A program made the position numbers and the translations under genes. Positions 1 to 9,236 of a stretch of DNA of 64,000 bases are shown piece by piece. The notes beneath the pieces were generated by a model. The model was not told where the DNA came from, ran no database searches, and worked only from the letters and a program-made list of their open reading frames with translations. Origin of the DNA: Larkinella humicola (lineage in GTDB: Bacteria; Bacteroidota; Bacteroidia; Cytophagales; Spirosomataceae); the NCBI RefSeq assembly GCF_008727875.1, contig NZ_VTWS01000013.1, positions 1 to 64,000 of the forward strand, given 5' to 3'. Positions within the stretch are counted from its first letter, which is position 1, and each line of letters starts with the position of its first letter.

Positions 1-141
1 AAAATAGTCTGGTGAATGATTATTCAATTGGATCAATTAGTGCAAGTTGGGATATTTTCCACTTACCTCAGTAGAGAGTTGCTCGTAAGTCCGGTTCTTT
101 ACCAACTTCAGATTACTGTACTACATTCAAGTAGAGATGGC

Positions 142-1245
142 TTATTGTTTAAACAAATCACCATTAATAATACTCGCCAATGTCTGTACCCCTCCGAATC
201 GCTTGCTATCCAAGGGCGTCGGCGTGAATGAAAATTCGGGAGTACTGGTCGACTTTTCGGGTTTAGCCTGATCGATACCCAAGGATTTAACCAGATAGGC
301 AGTGGGGTTCTTTACGCCAGGACGTAAACCATTAGTCAATTCCGAATGAATCCGGTAGAATGTATCCAGAAGCTCGAATTCTGAGGTAATTAGATCCTTT
401 TGCCATCTTGTCAATTTGTATTTTGCCAGCAAGGGCCAGGCTAACTGAACTGCCTCATGAATTGACATCCCCCTGAGCGCCTGTCGGTCCTGCTCAACGC
501 CCTGCTCGGCTAATTGTCGATCAGTTTTTACAGTAAATTCAAGCTCTAGCACCTTCTTGCCCGACTTTTGGGATGGGTTCCAGTCGAGGGCAATGTTTGC
601 CTTTTCATGCAATTCCTTTTGAGATACAACCAGCGCATTCAATATAAAATCATTATAACGATAGGTTTCCGGGCAGTTAAGCATCCTGCGAAGCTCATCG
701 ACGGTGTAACGAAACCGGTACTGGCCACGGTGAAAATACATCGAAACAATCTCAAACATTCTTTTTGCATAGACAGACGCCAATGAAAGCATGACTTCGT
801 TTTCGTATTGGGTATAGCGTTGACCCAATTCGGCAAAATAAGGCACTACATTGGCCAGCATGGTAATTTCAATAACCTTTAGGCCATCCGCCCCAATTCC
901 TGATTGTACTAGGGGGAAAGGAGTAATAAAGGTGAAATCACCCTTTTTGTCATCCCTAAATGACATTCGTTTTTTACTTAGTGACTCAGCTGCTTTAACA
1001 ACCTGATCGTATCTGGATTTAGTCAATTGCTGAATCGGAATTTGAATCAGCACGTTTACACGAGGCTCTATTTTTCCTTTCACGGCCATGTTGCCAAGCT
1101 GGTTCACTACTAAGGTCACAATGTTCTTTTCAAGTTCGGTAAACTCTTGGCGTGACTCCGTGAAGAGGTTAGATTGGTAATTGGTCGAGTATTTAATAAA
1201 GGTTGGCTGAGTAAACGCCAATGAGTCCGAAGGTTCTTGATCCAT
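142..1245 (-). CDS. Plasmid replication initiator protein (Rep_3 / RepB family)
   Basis: A 367-residue protein with the layout of Rep_3 initiators: two winged-helix-like halves, the first around residues 30-150 (ELEKNIVTLVVNQL, then SLSKKRMSF) and the second around 150-260 (LASVYAKRMFEIVSMY, then FRYTVDELRRML). Such proteins bind iterons at the origin and open the DNA. The gene reads away from an iteron array (1281-1782) that begins 36 bp upstream of its start, the normal arrangement for an iteron plasmid. A half-iteron in inverted orientation (AATAACAAG, 1281-1289) facing a direct iteron lies in the promoter region and suggests autorepression by Rep dimers. A near -7 box (TATATTTA) is present on the same strand. 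The family call is confident. That the replicon is a plasmid or chromid is inferred from this gene and its iterons. Confidence 0.88.
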   Translation of the reverse strand: MDQEPSDSLAFTQPTFIKYSTNYQSNLFTESRQEFTELEKNIVTLVVNQLGNMAVKGKIEPRVNVLIQIPIQQLTKSRYDQVVKAAESLSKKRMSFRDDKKGDFTFITPFPLVQSGIGADGLKVIEITMLANVVPYFAELGQRYTQYENEVMLSLASVYAKRMFEIVSMYFHRGQYRFRYTVDELRRMLNCPETYRYNDFILNALVVSQKELHEKANIALDWNPSQKSGKKVLELEFTVKTDRQLAEQGVEQDRQALRGMSIHEAVQLAWPLLAKYKLTRWQKDLITSEFELLDTFYRIHSELTNGLRPGVKNPTAYLVKSLGIDQAKPEKSTSTPEFSFTPTPLDSKRFGGVQTLASIINGDLFKQ

Positions 1246-1280
1246 AAGCTTATGCAGTGGAGGTCCTGGTTGTAAATATA

Positions 1281-1782
1281 AATAACAAGTTTATAAGTTA
1301 CAACCTTGTTTTTCGACCTACCAAACCTTGTTTTTATCCATTTGGGCTAATGGCATTTACAAAGAATAAAGAGAAAATGAGATTAAGGACTGAGTATTAG
1401 TACCATAAAACATAGTTTTAGTACTAAAATCAAACTCCCATATGCAGTACCTACCAAACCTTGTTATTCAAATCGGGTACCTACTTGACCTTGTTATTGA
1501 GTCTACCAAAGCTTGTAATAGAACCTACTGAACCTTGTTATTATGTGCCTCCAAAACCTACTAAACCTTGTTTTTCAATCTACCAAACCTTGTTTTTCTC
1601 TTTGTAACCTTTTGTAAATCATATGGTTACAAGCCTCTTAAATCAATCAAATAAAAAAGATAAAAATTAAAAATCAAAAAAGTGATTTCTTGGAAAGGGG
1701 AAAGAGGTTCAAAAAGAGTATATTTGTTTACTTTTACGGTAAACAATAGAGTATTTAGCTATTATACTAAACCTTGTAATAG
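1281..1782. repeat. Iteron array, probable replication origin
   Basis: Direct repeats of about 20 bp with consensus CTACCAAACCTTGTTNTTNA are seen at 1298-1315, 1318-1337, 1451-1470, 1481-1500, 1503-1521, 1525-1544, 1558-1577, 1580-1599 and 1765-1782. The core AACCTTGT is kept in most copies (the copies at 1481 and 1503 have GACCTTGT and AGCTTGT). An inverted half copy (AATAACAAG) is at 1281-1289. AT-rich stretches lie between 1340 and 1440 and between 1600 and 1770. Iterons next to a Rep_3 gene are the standard origin of this plasmid class. The copies at 1298-1337 sit in the rep promoter region, and the copy at 1765 is downstream of the promoter of the next gene. Confidence 0.85.
1719..1726 (+). 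promoter_or_regulatory. Bacteroidota -7 box (TATATTTG) for the 1864-2577 gene
   Basis: TATATTTG matches the Bacteroidota -7 consensus TAnnTTTG exactly. It is the best promoter candidate for the gene starting at 1864 and would give a leader of about 130 nt. An iteron copy (1765-1782) lies in that leader, so Rep binding could affect this gene. Confidence 0.45.
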
Positions 1783-1863
1783 AACTACTAATTTATTCTA
1801 TCAATCTAAAGTAGAGTAGGAGCCAGTTCGATCTACTCTTAAACATTCCCTCCCTTAGCAACG

Positions 1864-2577
1864 ATGACCAAACGCATTGATTCCGCTCCGTTGGCTGCTA
1901 TTCGCTTAGCACTGAAAGATCAGGCCATTACCCTGCAACCGGTCATGAACCAGGTTTCAGCTTTACCCGTCGATGCGGATCTGGAATATTATTTCGTGCC
2001 CGCCGACTTTATGAAATTTTACCAGCCCTACCATCGGCCGGGACAGCCACTTAAAAACCTCAAACTCATCAATTATGAGCGACCCGCTATTTCCCTTTCC
2101 TTTTATTTCAAACATAAGTACAAAATTAAGCGGGATGTCGACCCCCAGGAGGTCCTTCGACATGTAAGAGAGCACCGCGATGAGCTACTCAATAAATCCC
2201 TAACTAGTGTGCTTAGTATCAAAGAGCAAAAGGAACTCCAGGAAACCGACGACCTGCTGCGACAAATCAGAGACCACCCCGAAGCCTACCAGTACTGCTT
2301 TAGTAATTACCATCACTACTACAAGTATTGGTACTGTTCCTACCGGTTCTTCGAAGATGAGGACAAAACCCAAGCCGCCTCGGGAACCGAGCACTTACTG
2401 AAACACACCGAGCGTTTAGAAGGAAATCGCATTGAGCGCTTGAATATCATTTTCGTCGATCCCTACTACATTACGCGCCAGGTACCCCAGGATAATAAGC
2501 TCATCGACCGGGAACTGGAAACCTACCCAACCCGAATTAGGCGAGGGACAATAACCCTTTATCTGCGCAAATTGTAA
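1864..2577 (+). CDS. Conserved-looking protein of unknown function beside the origin
   Basis: A 237-residue, soluble-looking protein that I do not recognise. It is rich in aromatic residues, with tyrosine clusters such as YHHYYKYWY near residue 155, and in charged residues (a KEQKELQETDDLL segment near residue 120 looks helical). No signal peptide or membrane segment is visible. It is divergent from rep, with the iteron array between them, and has a good -7 box at 1719. Its place suggests plasmid maintenance, but that is only positional. Base composition and continuous reading support a real gene. Confidence 0.6.
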   Translation: MTKRIDSAPLAAIRLALKDQAITLQPVMNQVSALPVDADLEYYFVPADFMKFYQPYHRPGQPLKNLKLINYERPAISLSFYFKHKYKIKRDVDPQEVLRHVREHRDELLNKSLTSVLSIKEQKELQETDDLLRQIRDHPEAYQYCFSNYHHYYKYWYCSYRFFEDEDKTQAASGTEHLLKHTERLEGNRIERLNIIFVDPYYITRQVPQDNKLIDRELETYPTRIRRGTITLYLRKL

Positions 2578-2775
2578 TCTTTTAACCCCTTAAAATATAA
2601 CCGACTATTTACAACCAGTCATTCTAGTTTCTTTTACATATTACGTCCAAACGGCGAGCTGTGACAAGGAACTGAAATTAGTGGGTAGTCGTGAATTTGT
2701 CTGACGTAATAGAATGTATGAGGTCAGGAGAAAATCCGACCGATTAACGGCAAATAGCAGAGAATTGGTAAGGCT

Positions 2776-2808
2776 AATTGAACCTTAGGTGTTAACGCCT
2801 AATCAATT
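2776..2808. repeat. 33-bp imperfect palindrome
   Basis: Arms AATTGA-acc-TTAGG (2776-2789) and CCTAA-TCAATT (2798-2808) surround the centre TGTTAACG. The size and two-step arms resemble a site-specific recombination site or a protein-binding site. It sits in the 311-bp interval between the unknown gene and the peroxidase gene, where I see nothing else. As a terminator it would be poor because no T-run follows. Confidence 0.35.
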
Positions 2809-2888
2809 TAAGGTGGTGTTTGGGAGTAAACTTTTCGATTCACAACCCCTAATATGTTCTTATCTGCAAAACAGGGTTAGGTGTAACC

Positions 2889-3989
2889 TTAATCGGGGTG
2901 ATGCTGGCGATTGGTGATAAAGTCATAATCGGTCAAGGTATTCAAGAAAGCAATAATGTCCTGTTGGTCCTGTCGAGTCAACGGAATGCCAGGTTTATCG
3001 TTTTTCTTTAGAAGCGGGTCCAATTGCGAATTATCCTCAATACCCGTGGCGTAATGATTGAGGACTTGATCCAGCGTTTTAAATCGACCGTCGTGCATGT
3101 AGTAGGTGGTCATGGCGATATTGCGCAGGCTCGGTACCCGAAATTTGTTTTTATCCTCGGGTTTCTGGCTGATGGCAAATCGTCCCAGATCCGGTATGGG
3201 CACGTAAGGGTTGGGAAGCAAGCCGTTGTTGCGGAAACTGTGGTCGGTAAATAATTCTCCACTGTGGCAAGCGGAACAATTAGCTTTGAAAAGTTGCAAT
3301 CCGCTCAGTTCCTGTTCAGAAAGCTGAATTCCTTCATTGCGGATGTATTTATCGTATTTGGATGTGGCCGAAACCAGCGTCAACATATACTGGGAAAGTG
3401 CTTTAAGGAACCGTTCGGCAGTAACTTCTTCCGAACCATAAGCGGCTTTGAAAAGTCCCCGGTATTGCCCGCTGCTTTGTACTTTTTGTAGCACATTAGC
3501 CATGGAATCGCCCATTTCGATGGGATTTTGAATGGGTGAAATGGGCAATTGATCCAAATCAACAATCCCGCCATCCCAGAAAAACACCCGGCTCCAGGCC
3601 ACATTCTGAATCCCCGGTGTGTTTCTGGGTCCGATCTTGTCATTGATACCGTGACTCAGAATGTGGTCAGTATGCGCAAAGGCTACTTCCTGTTGATGAC
3701 AAAAAGCGCAGCTAATGGTTCCATTTTTCGAAAGTATGGGATCGAAAAACAGGTTTTTCCCCAGCAGAACCCCTTCCTGGGTCAGCGGGTTTTGGGTAAA
3801 GTTATAGGCTGGATCTGGAAAATTAGCCGGTTTTTTCCAGGGGTAAAGCGTTGGTTTATAGTCGGTCGGTTTGGAAGGTTTTGGATCCGTCGGTGTAACT
3901 TCCGTGGATTGACCATTCTGGCAGGCTATCAGGCTACAACACAACCCTGCAACAATCCATAAAATTACTAGTGTTGGTCGATTGATCAC
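2889..3989 (-). CDS. Di-haem cytochrome c peroxidase / MauG-family lipoprotein
   Basis: A 366-residue exported protein with a lipobox at the N-terminus (SLIAC, residues 19-23). It has two c-type haem motifs: CAFCH near residue 96 and CSACH near residue 238. The rest follows the bacterial cytochrome c peroxidase/MauG fold (PRNTPGIQNVAW, FFWDGG, MHDGRFKTLDQVLNHYATG). Family members reduce peroxide or oxidise protein substrates in the periplasm using electrons from small carriers. It stands alone on the reverse strand. A second di-haem lipoprotein is encoded at 17632-18858. The substrate cannot be read from sequence. Confidence 0.85.
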   Translation of the reverse strand: MINRPTLVILWIVAGLCCSLIACQNGQSTEVTPTDPKPSKPTDYKPTLYPWKKPANFPDPAYNFTQNPLTQEGVLLGKNLFFDPILSKNGTISCAFCHQQEVAFAHTDHILSHGINDKIGPRNTPGIQNVAWSRVFFWDGGIVDLDQLPISPIQNPIEMGDSMANVLQKVQSSGQYRGLFKAAYGSEEVTAERFLKALSQYMLTLVSATSKYDKYIRNEGIQLSEQELSGLQLFKANCSACHSGELFTDHSFRNNGLLPNPYVPIPDLGRFAISQKPEDKNKFRVPSLRNIAMTTYYMHDGRFKTLDQVLNHYATGIEDNSQLDPLLKKNDKPGIPLTRQDQQDIIAFLNTLTDYDFITNRQHHPD

Positions 3990-4371
3990 GTTACAGGGTA
4001 GAGTTAATTAGATCGAAACCGTAAGTTGTAGTAGCCTAAACGATAATGCAACATTGGAAGGTTGACTCTTTATACAACGAAAGGGCCGGAATTTTCTTTT
4101 AGATTACTTTACAATCAACAAAAATAGGCTGCAGCGATCACACTAAATAGCTGTAACAGCCAACTTCGTAGCGCGGAATAACTATAAGGTTCTGACCTTC
4201 AGGTTTTTAATGCTTGTGGCGGGCTAAGGTCAAAGCAGTAGCTCTGTTAGGAAGAATAAAATTGGAGGCAATTTCTGGTTTATTAGTTCACACCAGATCA
4301 TTTTTTGTTGAAAATTTCACGCCATTTACTTGTTTTTTGTTTTTGACTCCCTGTTGCAAACGGGTTTGTCG
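3990..4371. other. Intergenic region with no gene seen
   Basis: The divergent region between the peroxidase gene and the metal efflux cluster. I see no ORF, repeat or RNA that I can support. It ends in the -7 box at 4372. It should hold promoters for both directions, but none of the 21-bp-phased copper half-sites found later in the window is present. Confidence 0.4.
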
Positions 4372-4379
4372 TATCTTTG
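4372..4379 (+). promoter_or_regulatory. Bacteroidota -7 box (TATCTTTG), czc-like operon promoter
   Basis: TATCTTTG matches TAnnTTTG exactly. It ends only 4 bp before the ATG at 4384, so the transcript would start at or just after that ATG. Either the message is leaderless or translation starts at the in-frame ATG at 4408. Confidence 0.5.
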
Positions 4380-4383
4380 CTCC

Positions 4384-4713
4384 ATGAAATCGGTGTTTGG
4401 TCTCGTGATGAGCTTATACATGTTGTTCCTGTCGGTGCTGCCCTGCGCCGATGGTTGCTCCTCTGTGCTTGCTAGGGACCAACCGACTCAGCTTGCCAAC
4501 GACCAGCACAGCCACGATAGTCAATCCGCTACGGGCGATCTTTGTTCTCCCCTTTGTAGCTGCGATTGCTGTGGCACTGTGCTCGATCAACCCCATACTT
4601 TACCCCACACTTTTCAGGAATGGCAATCCGTCGCACAAGCCGTGCCGACGCTGACTGTGCCTGCTTTACCCTCGGTCGTGCTCACGACCTGGCAACCGCC
4701 CCAATTAAGCTAA
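4384..4713 (+). CDS. Small secreted cysteine/histidine-rich protein, DUF6660-like
   Basis: About 109 residues. The N-terminus is hydrophobic (MKSVFGLVMSLYMLFLSVLP) and is followed by a cysteine-rich region (CADGCSS, then CSPLCSCDCCGTV near residues 55-66) and histidines (NDQHSHDS). Short proteins of this kind, with a signal-like start and a C-rich middle, are often the first gene before CusA in Bacteroidota metal operons (the DUF6660 type). Their biochemical role is not established. I chose 4384 over the longer frame from 4330 because the -7 box lies at 4372-4379 and the protein then begins with a normal signal sequence. It is followed 93 bp later by the CusA-TolC gene. Metal binding at the cell envelope is a guess from composition. 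Confidence 0.6.
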   Translation: MKSVFGLVMSLYMLFLSVLPCADGCSSVLARDQPTQLANDQHSHDSQSATGDLCSPLCSCDCCGTVLDQPHTLPHTFQEWQSVAQAVPTLTVPALPSVVLTTWQPPQLS

Positions 4714-4806
4714 GACTGGATACGTGCGTCTTTACCATTCGCTGCAACCCTGTTGCAGGATAGCGCCCGGCTATTTTCTCTTGTTCCATTTTAGCAAGTT
4801 CGTATC

Positions 4807-7800
4807 ATGTTGGATGCCATCATCCGTTTTTCCATTCAAAATAAACTTATTATCGGGCTTTTCACCTTCGCCCTCGTTATCTGGGGCGGGTACTCGCTAA
4901 CCCGACTGCCGATCGACGCCCTACCTGACATCACCAATAACCAGGTGCAGGTGATAACCCAAAGTCCGGCTCTATCGGCTTTGGACGTCGAGCGGCTCAT
5001 TAGCTTTCCCATTGAGCAGACCATGGCCACGCTGCCCAATTTGGTCGAGGTCCGGTCTATTTCCCGCTTTGGCTTATCGGTCGTTACCATTGTCTTGAAC
5101 GACGACGTTGATGTTTATGTCGCCCGTCAGCAGGTATTTGAGCGGCTCCAACAAGCCCGCTCCCAGATACCTACCAATGCGGGTGACCCTGAACTGGCCC
5201 CCGTTACGACGGGGCTGGGTGAAATCTATCAGTATGTTCTTCGGGCTAAACCCGGTTACGAAAAACGCTACCCGGCCATGGAACTGCGCTCGATTCAGGA
5301 TTGGATCGTTCGGCGGCAATTGATGGGCACCAAAGGTGTAGCCGATGTCAGTAGTTTTGGGGGCTTTCTCAAACAATACGAAGTAGCGGTCGATCCTCAG
5401 GCGCTCCGAGCTTCGGGCGTAACGATGGATGAATTGTTCACGGCCCTTGAAAGCAATAATGAGAATACCGGCGGAGCTTATATCGACCGTCGACCGAATG
5501 CCTACTTCATCCGGTCTGAAGGGCTCATCGGTACCCTCCAGGACATCGGAAAGATTGTTGTGCGCCGAACGCCGAACGGCATTCCGGTACTGGTCCGTGA
5601 CGTGGCCAAGGTTCAATTCGGACAGGCCGTGCGCTACGGAGCCATGACCCGCAACGGGGAGGGCGAGGTGGTTGGGGCCATTGTGATGATGCTCAAAGGT
5701 GCCAATTCCTCCGAGGTAATCGGAAACGTCAAGCAGCGCATTGAGCAGATCAAAAAATCGCTGCCCGAAGGCGTCGAAATACACGCCTTTCTGGATCGTA
5801 CCAAGCTGGTTAACCGGGCCATCGGTACGGTCGAAAAAAACCTCGTTGAAGGAGCCTTGATTGTCATTTTTGTCTTGGTACTGCTGTTGGGCAATTGGCG
5901 GGCGGGTTTGGTGGTGGCTTCCGTTATCCCACTGGCGATGCTTTTTGCGGTTAGTCTCATGAACTTTTTCGGTGTATCGGGCAATTTGATGAGTTTGGGG
6001 GCCATCGACTTCGGCTTAATTGTCGATGGCGCGGTCATTATCGTCGAGGCCACCCTTCACCACATCGCCTTGAAGAATTTTCGGCACCACCTATCGCAAG
6101 CCGAAATGGATGAAGAGGTATATGTGTCGGCCAGCCGCATCCGTTCCTCAGCCGCCTTCGGCGAGATCATCATCCTGATTGTTTATCTGCCAATTTTGGC
6201 CTTAATCGGTATCGAAGGGAAAATGTTTAGGCCCATGGCTCAGACTGTGGCCTTTGCCATTCTGGGGGCGTTCATTCTTTCGCTGACTTACGTGCCCATG
6301 GCTTCAGCCCTGCTTCTGAGTAAGAAACCCGTTAAGGAAGGTGCCAAAAATATTTCTGACCGCATCATGGGGGTTTTTCACCGGGTCTATGATCCGGCCA
6401 TCCGCTGGACGTTAGATCATAAGGGGGTGATCGTCGGGATGTCGGTAGGCCTACTTGCGGGAGCGATGTTTATCTTCAGCCGATTGGGTGGCGAGTTTAT
6501 TCCCCAGTTGGATGAGGGAGACTTTGCCGTGGAGACCCGCGTCATGACGGGTGCCTCGCTCTCCCAGTCGGCGGATGCTTCGCTCCAGGCCGGAAAGGTG
6601 TTGAAAGAAAACTTCCCCGAAGTAATCGAAACGATCGGCAAAACCGGCGCGGGCGAGATTCCTACCGATCCCATGCCCATTGAAGCCACTGACTTAATGG
6701 TGATTCTGAAGGATCGCAAAGACTGGACCTCGGCGAGAAGCCGGGAGGAACTGGCCGAAAAAATGCAGGAAAAACTCAATCAAATTCCGGGTGTTAGCTT
6801 CGGGTTTCTGCAACCCATCCAGATGCGATTTAGTGAATTGATTTCGGGTGTCAAACAGGATATTGCCGTCAAACTTTACGGTGAGGATCTGGGTGTACTG
6901 GCCGACTATGCCGTCCGCATTGGCCGGGTTGTCAGTTCGGTACCCGGCGCGGAAGATTTGTACGTCGAGCAGGTATCGGGGCTGCCCCAGATTGTGGTGA
7001 ATTACGACCGCGACGCGCTGGCCCAATTTGGATTGTCGGTAGAAGAAGCCAACCGCTATTTACAAGCCGCCTTTGCCGGGTCCACAGCCGGCTTGGTTTA
7101 CGAGGGCGAACGACGGTTTGATCTGGTGGTACGCTTGCAGCAGCAGAGCCGTCAGCGGCTGGAAGACGTGCAAAATCTGCTGATCACCACCGTCGACGGA
7201 CAAAATGTCCCCTTAAGTCAAATCGCCAACGTGTCGTTTCAAAACAGTATCAACCAGATTCAGCGAGAAGATGCCAAACGACGGATCATCGTAGCCTTCA
7301 ATGTGCGGGGGCGCGATGTGGAAAGCGTGGTGAACGAACTGCAGGGTAAACTGGACACGCAAATCAAATTACCAGTGGGGTATTATGTGACCTACGGTGG
7401 CCAGTTTCAAAATCTCCAGGAAGCCAAAGACCGCCTCAGTATTGCCGTACCGGTTGCCTTAGGCCTGATTTTTCTGTTGCTGTTCTTTACCTTCGGGTCA
7501 GTGCGACAAAGTTTGCTCATCTTTTCGGCCATTCCGCTCTCGGCTATCGGCGGGATCATGGCACTGTGGTTTCGGAATATGCCATTCAGTATTTCGGCCG
7601 GAGTGGGCTTCATTGCTCTCTTTGGGGTGGCGGTGCTCAATGGTATAGTACTGATTGGGGAGTTCAACCATCTCAAGGACGAAACGAATCTAAGCCTCAG
7701 GGAACGTATTTTACAGGGAACAGCTACCCGGCTCCGCCCGGTCATGATGACGGCATTGGTGGCCTCCTTGGGATTTCTGCCGATGGCATTAGCCACCACG

Positions 7801-9228
7801 GCGGGGGCCGAAGTGCAGCGACCGCTGGCCACCGTTGTCATCGGTGGACTGGTTTCGGCCACCCTGTTGACGCTGCTGGTATTGCCTTGCCTGTACTGGT
7901 GGGAACAGACAAATTTCGGGAAGAAGACAACTGCTGAACGGCCCGCGGTGGCCGGTAAAATAGCCGGTTGGCTACTTATTGGGGCTTTGAGTTTGGGGTC
8001 GGCTCTATCGGTTCAGGCCCAGGGCCCGCAAGCCGCAATGCGCAGCCAGGCAATTCAGCCGCTGTCGCTCGATGGGATCCTCCAGTTGGCCGCGACCAAC
8101 AACGGGACGGCCCGGATTAATGCATTGACGATCAGTCAGCAGCAAACGGGTCGGCGAGCAGCCCGCGATATGGGTCCCACTAATTTTTCCTGGATGGGAG
8201 GGCAGTATAATGGCCCTAACTTTGACAATAATTTTACGCTCTCACAAAGCTTCCCTAATCCCAAACTGGTTCGCCAGCTCGGTCGACTGGCCGATGCTAA
8301 TGTGGTTGGTAGTGAAGTGCAGGCGCGGGTTAACCAGAACGACCTGCGGGCGCAGGTAAAGGCCGCGTATTATGACCTGCTGTATGTCGTCGAACGGCGT
8401 CGGCTTCTCCGGTCTCAGGATAGTTTGCTGATCGCCTTCCGGTCGGCTACCGACCTGCGGCTCAAAACCGGGGAAGGAACCGCCATTGAAGTAGCTACCG
8501 CTGCCAACCAACAGGGAGAGGTCCGCAACGGACTGGAACAGACCGAAGCGGACCGGCAAATCGCGATGAGTCGGCTGCAAACGCTGCTGAACACCAACCA
8601 GCCTCTAAGCCTTTCCGATAGCACCCTGACCCGCCGTGCCCTACCCAGCATTACGGACTCAGCAACGCTGGCTCTAACCCCTGAACTGGCCTTTTTACGC
8701 CAGCAAATCGAGGTTTCCGCCCGGCAAACTGACGTGGAACAGGCCCGGTTGCTGCCCAGTTTTTCGCTGGGCTATTTCAACCAGTCGCTCATCGGCACCT
8801 ATACGGTAAACAACCAGGAAGTGACGTATGGAGGTGGCAGACGGTTTCAGGGGGTCACCGCGGGGATTGCCGTTCCGCTGTTTACCAAACCCCAGCGCGC
8901 GCGCGTCGAAGCGGCCCGGCTGGGTCAGCAACTGGGAGAAGCCACCCTGGCGTTTACCCAGCGCAATTTGCAGGGTGAGCTATCGACGACAATCCAGGAG
9001 ATCCGCAAGCTGCAAAGCAGCATGACCTATTATGAGCAGACGGGCCTGCCGACCGCCCGGTTGCTGGCTGACAAAGCGGGGGTTGCTTTTCGAGCCGGTG
9101 ATATTGGGTATCTTCAGTATTCACAGGCCCTTACCCAGGCTTACCAGACCCGTGCCAGTTACGTCGACGTACTGGGTCAATACAATCAATCCGTCATTCG
9201 CTTAGAACAAGTTCTGGGCTTACCCTGA
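4807..9228 (+). CDS. CusA/CzcA-family heavy-metal RND transporter fused to a TolC-type outer-membrane factor
   Basis: A 1473-residue two-part protein. Residues 1 to about 1040 are a complete HME-RND pump: TM1 near the start, porter domains, the TM4 segment AIDFGLIVDGAVIIVE carrying the conserved aspartate, and the final TMs ending near LPCLYWWEQ. Such pumps export divalent or monovalent metal ions from the periplasm using the proton gradient. After a linker, residues 1052-1072 form a new signal-like segment (WLLIGALSLGSALSVQAQ). Residues from about 1085 to the end are a TolC/CusC-type factor with long helices and a repeated layout (TLSQSFPNPKLVRQLGRL, then RVEAARLGQQLGEATLAF). The adaptor follows after 8 bp. 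The same fusion is known in Bacteroidota annotations. For an outer-membrane factor to work, cleavage at the internal signal-like site seems required, which is inference. Substrate likely Zn/Co/Cd given the neighbouring P-ATPase. Confidence 0.9.
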   Translation: MLDAIIRFSIQNKLIIGLFTFALVIWGGYSLTRLPIDALPDITNNQVQVITQSPALSALDVERLISFPIEQTMATLPNLVEVRSISRFGLSVVTIVLNDDVDVYVARQQVFERLQQARSQIPTNAGDPELAPVTTGLGEIYQYVLRAKPGYEKRYPAMELRSIQDWIVRRQLMGTKGVADVSSFGGFLKQYEVAVDPQALRASGVTMDELFTALESNNENTGGAYIDRRPNAYFIRSEGLIGTLQDIGKIVVRRTPNGIPVLVRDVAKVQFGQAVRYGAMTRNGEGEVVGAIVMMLKGANSSEVIGNVKQRIEQIKKSLPEGVEIHAFLDRTKLVNRAIGTVEKNLVEGALIVIFVLVLLLGNWRAGLVVASVIPLAMLFAVSLMNFFGVSGNLMSLGAIDFGLIVDGAVIIVEATLHHIALKNFRHHLSQAEMDEEVYVSASRIRSSAAFGEIIILIVYLPILALIGIEGKMFRPMAQTVAFAILGAFILSLTYVPMASALLLSKKPVKEGAKNISDRIMGVFHRVYDPAIRWTLDHKGVIVGMSVGLLAGAMFIFSRLGGEFIPQLDEGDFAVETRVMTGASLSQSADASLQAGKVLKENFPEVIETIGKTGAGEIPTDPMPIEATDLMVILKDRKDWTSARSREELAEKMQEKLNQIPGVSFGFLQPIQMRFSELISGVKQDIAVKLYGEDLGVLADYAVRIGRVVSSVPGAEDLYVEQVSGLPQIVVNYDRDALAQFGLSVEEANRYLQAAFAGSTAGLVYEGERRFDLVVRLQQQSRQRLEDVQNLLITTVDGQNVPLSQIANVSFQNSINQIQREDAKRRIIVAFNVRGRDVESVVNELQGKLDTQIKLPVGYYVTYGGQFQNLQEAKDRLSIAVPVALGLIFLLLFFTFGSVRQSLLIFSAIPLSAIGGIMALWFRNMPFSISAGVGFIALFGVAVLNGIVLIGEFNHLKDETNLSLRERILQGTATRLRPVMMTALVASLGFLPMALATTAGAEVQRPLATVVIGGLVSATLLTLLVLPCLYWWEQTNFGKKTTAERPAVAGKIAGWLLIGALSLGSALSVQAQGPQAAMRSQAIQPLSLDGILQLAATNNGTARINALTISQQQTGRRAARDMGPTNFSWMGGQYNGPNFDNNFTLSQSFPNPKLVRQLGRLADANVVGSEVQARVNQNDLRAQVKAAYYDLLYVVERRRLLRSQDSLLIAFRSATDLRLKTGEGTAIEVATAANQQGEVRNGLEQTEADRQIAMSRLQTLLNTNQPLSLSDSTLTRRALPSITDSATLALTPELAFLRQQIEVSARQTDVEQARLLPSFSLGYFNQSLIGTYTVNNQEVTYGGGRRFQGVTAGIAVPLFTKPQRARVEAARLGQQLGEATLAFTQRNLQGELSTTIQEIRKLQSSMTYYEQTGLPTARLLADKAGVAFRAGDIGYLQYSQALTQAYQTRASYVDVLGQYNQSVIRLEQVLGLP

Positions 9229-9236
9229 TAACAATC

